22,211 nucleotides of DNA from contig JANDJZ010000616.1 in NCBI GenBank assembly GCA_027943245.1, forward strand, positions 1-22,211. The letters run 5' to 3'. Made by a program: the position numbers and the translations under genes. Below are positions 19,005-22,211 of this stretch, one piece after another. The notes under the pieces were generated by a model that made no database searches, was not told the origin of the DNA, and saw only the letters and a list, made by a program, of their open reading frames with translations. Position 1 is the stretch's first letter, and each line of letters starts with the position of its first letter. Origin of the DNA: Acanthamoeba sp. SK_2022b (taxonomy: Eukaryota > Discosea > Longamoebia > Acanthamoebidae).

Positions 19005-21331
19005 TCAGTGGAAGCGAGACATGGAGTTCTTCTTGTAGCGGGTCTTGGGGTCGATGGAGTGGAGGCCAAAGTTGGAGACCAGGTCGTCGGGGCTGCTGTT
19101 CATCATGATCTTGAACGAGTCCTGCCACTGGGTCTCCAGCTGCTTCAGCTGCGCGGTGCTCACCTGCTTGGCGCCGTTGCCATACAGGCCTGTCACGACA
19201 CGACACACGGCCACACAACACAGACACAGCGCGCGCGCGCGCGCAAACGCGGTGATGTGAGACGGGGCCAGACGCTCGCCCCCCCCGGGCAGCCGAGTCG
19301 TGCGCACCCTTGACCATCCACGTGGTGTCCAGCGCCGAGAGGATGGCTCGGTTGGCGCCGGTACCCAGAGGCCAGAAGGGCTCGATCAAGGCGTCGCCCA
19401 CCAGCGCCACGAGCAGCTTGTTGCCCTCCTGCAACACGCGCGCAGCCACGCTCGTGTGAGCCACCGGCCACAGAGGAGGAGAGAGGGAGAGAGAGAGAGA
19501 GAGAGAGGGAGAGGGCGCGCACCGCTTCGCCGACGATTTTGAAGGGCGTGATGGACTGTTGCTTCTTGGAAAAATCGAAGATGGCGACGTCCTCCGCGCC
19601 GGCGTGGTTGGGCGCAAAGGGACACGTGCCCGGAAGGCCTGCGGGGAGCATGAGAGAGAGAGAGAGAGAGGAGACACCCATTGGTCGGTTTTCCCTATTG
19701 GCCGCCCACATATATATATATATATATACATATATATATAAATATAGACAAATGGGACAGACGACGATGTACCGGTGTGGTCGGCGACTTCGGTGACGAA
19801 GCTGCGCAGCTTCTGGACGTCGAGGTTGTCTCGGGACAGCAGCAGCGAGGCGTCGGTCTGCATCTCCTTCAGCACCTTCTTGTCGAGCAGGCTGCAACAC
19901 ATCCACCGGTCAGCCATCCGCCTGCGCAAGCGGAGCAAACCAACGTTTGCGATTGGCCGGGCGTCGCACCTCTTGATCATGGCCGTCATCACGAAGTAGT
20001 GGGTCTCGCCGCGGTAGTAGACCAGGTTCTCGAGGTCGATGCCGTACTTGCCGTTGAGGTCGTTGAAGAACTGCTGGTTGTAGACCCGCAGGATGCCAAA
20101 CTCCTTGATCTGGTTCTCCGCCGGCGTGTGCGTGTTCACGAAGTTGGCCGTGATGCCGATCGCCCGGCTCCCCTGCACACGCGCGCGCGCCCGGTCACGT
20201 GCGTGAGCACCGCCGGCCAATGGCTACGCGTCACGTGTCGTGTCGTGTCGTGTGTCGTGTCGTGTGTCGTGTCGTGTCGTGTGTCGTGTCGTGTCGTGTC
20301 GTGTCGTGTCGTGTCGTGTCGTGTCGTGTCGTGTCGTGTCGAGGGGGGGAGTGTACCTGCAGGACTTTACGTTCAAAGTCAAAGTCCTTGGCGACGAGCG
20401 AGTTCTCTCCGTCGGCGCCGACGATGACGTTGGCCGCCAGGTCCTCCTCGCGGTAGTCCACAAAGTCGGGCTTGCCCTGCGCGGCCACCACCACCTGCCA
20501 CAGGCCCGTCTGCGGCTTGGCCCTGCGCGCGCGCGCCAGATGACATTGTCAGCGCAGGGGAAAAGGGGGGGAGAGAGAGGGGGTGTGTGCTTGTCCGACC
20601 TGTGCTTGGAGTCGTCGGTCTTGACGTAGCCCACGCCCGGCAGGAACTTGACGCCCAGAAGGAGGGCCACCTTGAGCAGCAGGACCTGCAGCGATCGAAT
20701 CGCGATGTGGCTGCGCCCCCGGTGAGTCGCGCAGGCGACGCGTGCAGAGGGGGAGAGGAGAAGGGGGGGGGGGCGTGTACTTGATGCCGCCGGTGCAGAA
20801 CTGCGGGTAAAAGTATTTGGCGCCGATGTTCTTGAGGTCGCGAATCGACGAATGCCCTGCGCGCGTGCCCCCCCCCCCCACAAGCCACGCGCCCACCCAC
20901 TCGTAAGGGGGGAGGGAGCAGGCAAAAGGGGGGGGGGAGAGGGCAAGAGTGGTGGGTGGCGCGTACAGATGTGCAAGAGGTTGTTGCGCGAGTAGTCGAG
21001 TCGCTTCTCGAGCACGGTGGCGCGCACGCCCAGGAACGCAAACTCGATGGCCGTGCGCAGGCCGCCGGGGCCGCTGCCGACGATGACCGCGCGCGGCGGG
21101 CTGGCCTTGAAGCCGGTCTGGTACTCCACCTGGGCCACGCGGTGCTCGATGAGCTTCCAGAAGGTCTCGGCGTTCTTGTTGACGACCCTGGTCTTGATGA
21201 CGTTGAACACCTCGAGGCCCTGCAGGCCGGCGTCGACGCCGCACGCCTTCTTCAGCGCCTCGAACGAGCGCACGACGTCGAGCAGCTTCTCCGCCGTCCT
21301 GAACTCGTTCCACAGCGCATCGGGCGAACCT

Positions 21332-21364
<33 letters not shown>

Positions 21365-22030
21365 ATCACGAAAATGAATACCGTTAATCATGAATTAAAT
21401 CATTATATATATATATAAATAAATGAACAGGTACCGTCGGTGGCGCGGATGGTGGCGACCCGTTGAGAGGGGGGCGCCTGGCCCACGGGCCGAGGAGCGG
21501 TGGTGGACGACGACGGAGCGGCGGGCTTGACCTCCTCTGCGTTGGACGAAAGACACGAAGAAGTAGTATTAAAAAAACACACAAAACAGAGTGAGTGAGA
21601 CCCACTTTCAGTGGCAGGCCCGACGTAAGGCACGCGCACCGACGGGGAGGAGCTCGAGCGAGGACTTGAGCGCGCTCACGATCTTGGTGTCGGCGGCCCC
21701 CGGCTCCACGATGTTGAGGATCTGCTTGAGGATCCGCTTGAGGTTGTCGTCCAGCTCCTGCGCGCGGTCAGTGGCCCCACCGCCGGGTTAGTAGCCAATA
21801 GTGGATTTGGCCACGTGGGCGTGGGCGTGGGCGCGGGGGCGATGCTGACCTCCTTGAGCTGATAGAACTCGTCCATGTCGACCTTCTCCTGCTGCTCGAA
21901 TTTCTTGAGCCCGTCTTCGATCTCCTCCACCGTGAGGCCTGCCCCCCCCCCGCACACAAGCGACCACACCACATGAGTGCCACATTTGTTGTGTGTGCGT
22001 GTTGATGATGTGTGTGTGTGCGCGTGCGCG

Positions 22031-22100
<70 letters not shown>

Positions 22101-22211
22101 GCGTGTGTGTGTGTGTGATGATGATGATGATGATGATGATGTGCGTGCATCTAGCGCAGTGTACCCTTGAAGTCCTTGGTGAGGAGGAGGGCCATCTGCT
22201 TGCGCTCGTTG
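19005..22211 (-). CDS. MICAL-type FAD monooxygenase (5' end outside window)
   Basis: Visible exons (minus): 22211-22165 (partial), 21938-21850, 21757-21640, 21536-21435, 21329-20967, 20856-20781, 20710-20600, 20522-20357, 20172-19970, 19891-19773, 19638-19523, 19428-19308, 19189-19005; 604 visible residues. The FAD-binding start AVIVGSGPGGLRTAIEFAFL (GxGxxG at visible 203-208), EKRLDYSRNNLLHIW, IGAKYFYPQFCTGGINHI, IRSLQVLLLKVALLLG, NVIVGADGENS and ALVGDALIEPFWPLGTGAN match MICAL monooxygenase domains nearly block for block. MICALs use FAD, NADPH and O2 to oxidise methionines of actin and so disassemble filaments. Unlike animal MICALs there is no CH or LIM domain: the chain stops about 65 residues after the GD motif. 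About 115 residues N-terminal to the FAD domain are helical and charged (EEIEDGLKKFEQQEKVDMDE), then Pro/Ser-rich. All introns are GT-AG. Confidence 0.85.
19484..19512 (+). repeat. (GA)n run in a MICAL-like intron
   Basis: GA-rich run inside intron 19429-19522, read as (TC)n on the coding strand. Another GA run lies at about 19649-19671. Confidence 0.9.
19709..19744 (+). repeat. (TA)n run in a MICAL-like intron
   Basis: Alternating TA with one CA interruption, inside intron 19639-19772, which also holds the second GA run. Confidence 0.9.
20233..20341 (+). repeat. (CGTGT)n / CGTGTGT array in a MICAL-like intron
   Basis: About 109 bp built from five-base units TGTCG with occasional seven-base TGTGTCG units early on, becoming uniform toward the right. 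It occupies most of intron 20173-20356 (184 bp). On the coding strand it reads ACACGACACGA. Confidence 0.95.
21333..21363 (+). repeat. Poly(T) run of 31 in an intron, poly(A) on the coding strand
   Basis: 31 T's lie immediately beside the acceptor of intron 21330-21434. On the coding strand the intron ends with 31 A's, then CAG. Confidence 0.95.
22031..22141 (+). repeat. (GT)n followed by (GAT)n in a MICAL-like intron
   Basis: About 80 bp of GT with small interruptions, then eight GAT triplets (from 22117). Both are inside intron 21939-22164, 226 bp long. On the minus strand this reads as a false His/Thr-rich open frame. Confidence 0.95.

Noticed and set aside
18468..20341. CRISPR-like or centromeric repeats
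   Set aside because: Units are 5-7 bp without spacers; they are simple satellites in introns of nuclear genes.
21788..22150. A His/Thr-rich minus-strand protein
   Set aside because: It is a translation of intronic (CA)n and (ATC)n repeats.

Overview
The window looks like nuclear DNA of an intron-rich, GC-rich free-living amoeba, most likely Acanthamoeba or a close relative. This is inferred from the gene content and the many short introns (mostly 60-225 bp, with GTRC-type donors such as GTACGC and GTGCGT). No tRNA, rRNA, transposon or CRISPR array was recognised. All gene models were built by hand: splice sites were accepted only when exon phase closed and the joined protein matched a family pattern, so each model can be tested by cDNA.

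Layout, left to right. (1) 2-298 (+): the end of an RGYGDRD-repeat, RS-rich protein, probably RNA-binding. (2) 591-3800 (+): 13 exons, 747 aa; two fimbrin/plastin-type calponin-homology domains, a long Glu/Arg coiled coil and a C-terminal alpha/beta domain. (3) 4038-4637 (+): 4 exons, a small secreted Cys-rich protein of 137 aa. (4) 4793-13282 (-): 30 exons, 1859 aa; a single-pass receptor kinase with three tandem LivK/ANF-receptor-type ligand-binding domains outside, one membrane helix, an MSP/PapD-like beta-sandwich and a TKL-type kinase inside. (5) 13917-15940 (-): 10 exons, 361 aa; a signal-peptide AAA+ ATPase of Clp/torsin type. (6) 16059-18860 (+): 12 exons, 524 aa; a secreted saposin-B plus purple acid phosphatase fusion. 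(7) 19005->22211 (-): 13 visible exons; a MICAL-type FAD monooxygenase whose 5' end lies outside the window.

Genes 5 and 6 are divergent, with 118 bp between start codons. That gap holds a TGACGTGG core, which is the UPR element recognised by ATF6/XBP1 in animals; both products enter the secretory pathway. Genes 6 and 7 are tail to tail and nearly overlap. Genes 2 and 7 both belong to actin-related families.

The most notable items are the receptor-kinase architecture, the CH-CH/coiled-coil/alpha-beta protein, the saposin-phosphatase fusion, the Clp/torsin-like ATPase that keeps an arginine finger, the MICAL enzyme without CH or LIM domains, and three apparent GC-AG introns sharing an AG|GCAC donor. 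Long microsatellites and homopolymers lie almost entirely inside introns.
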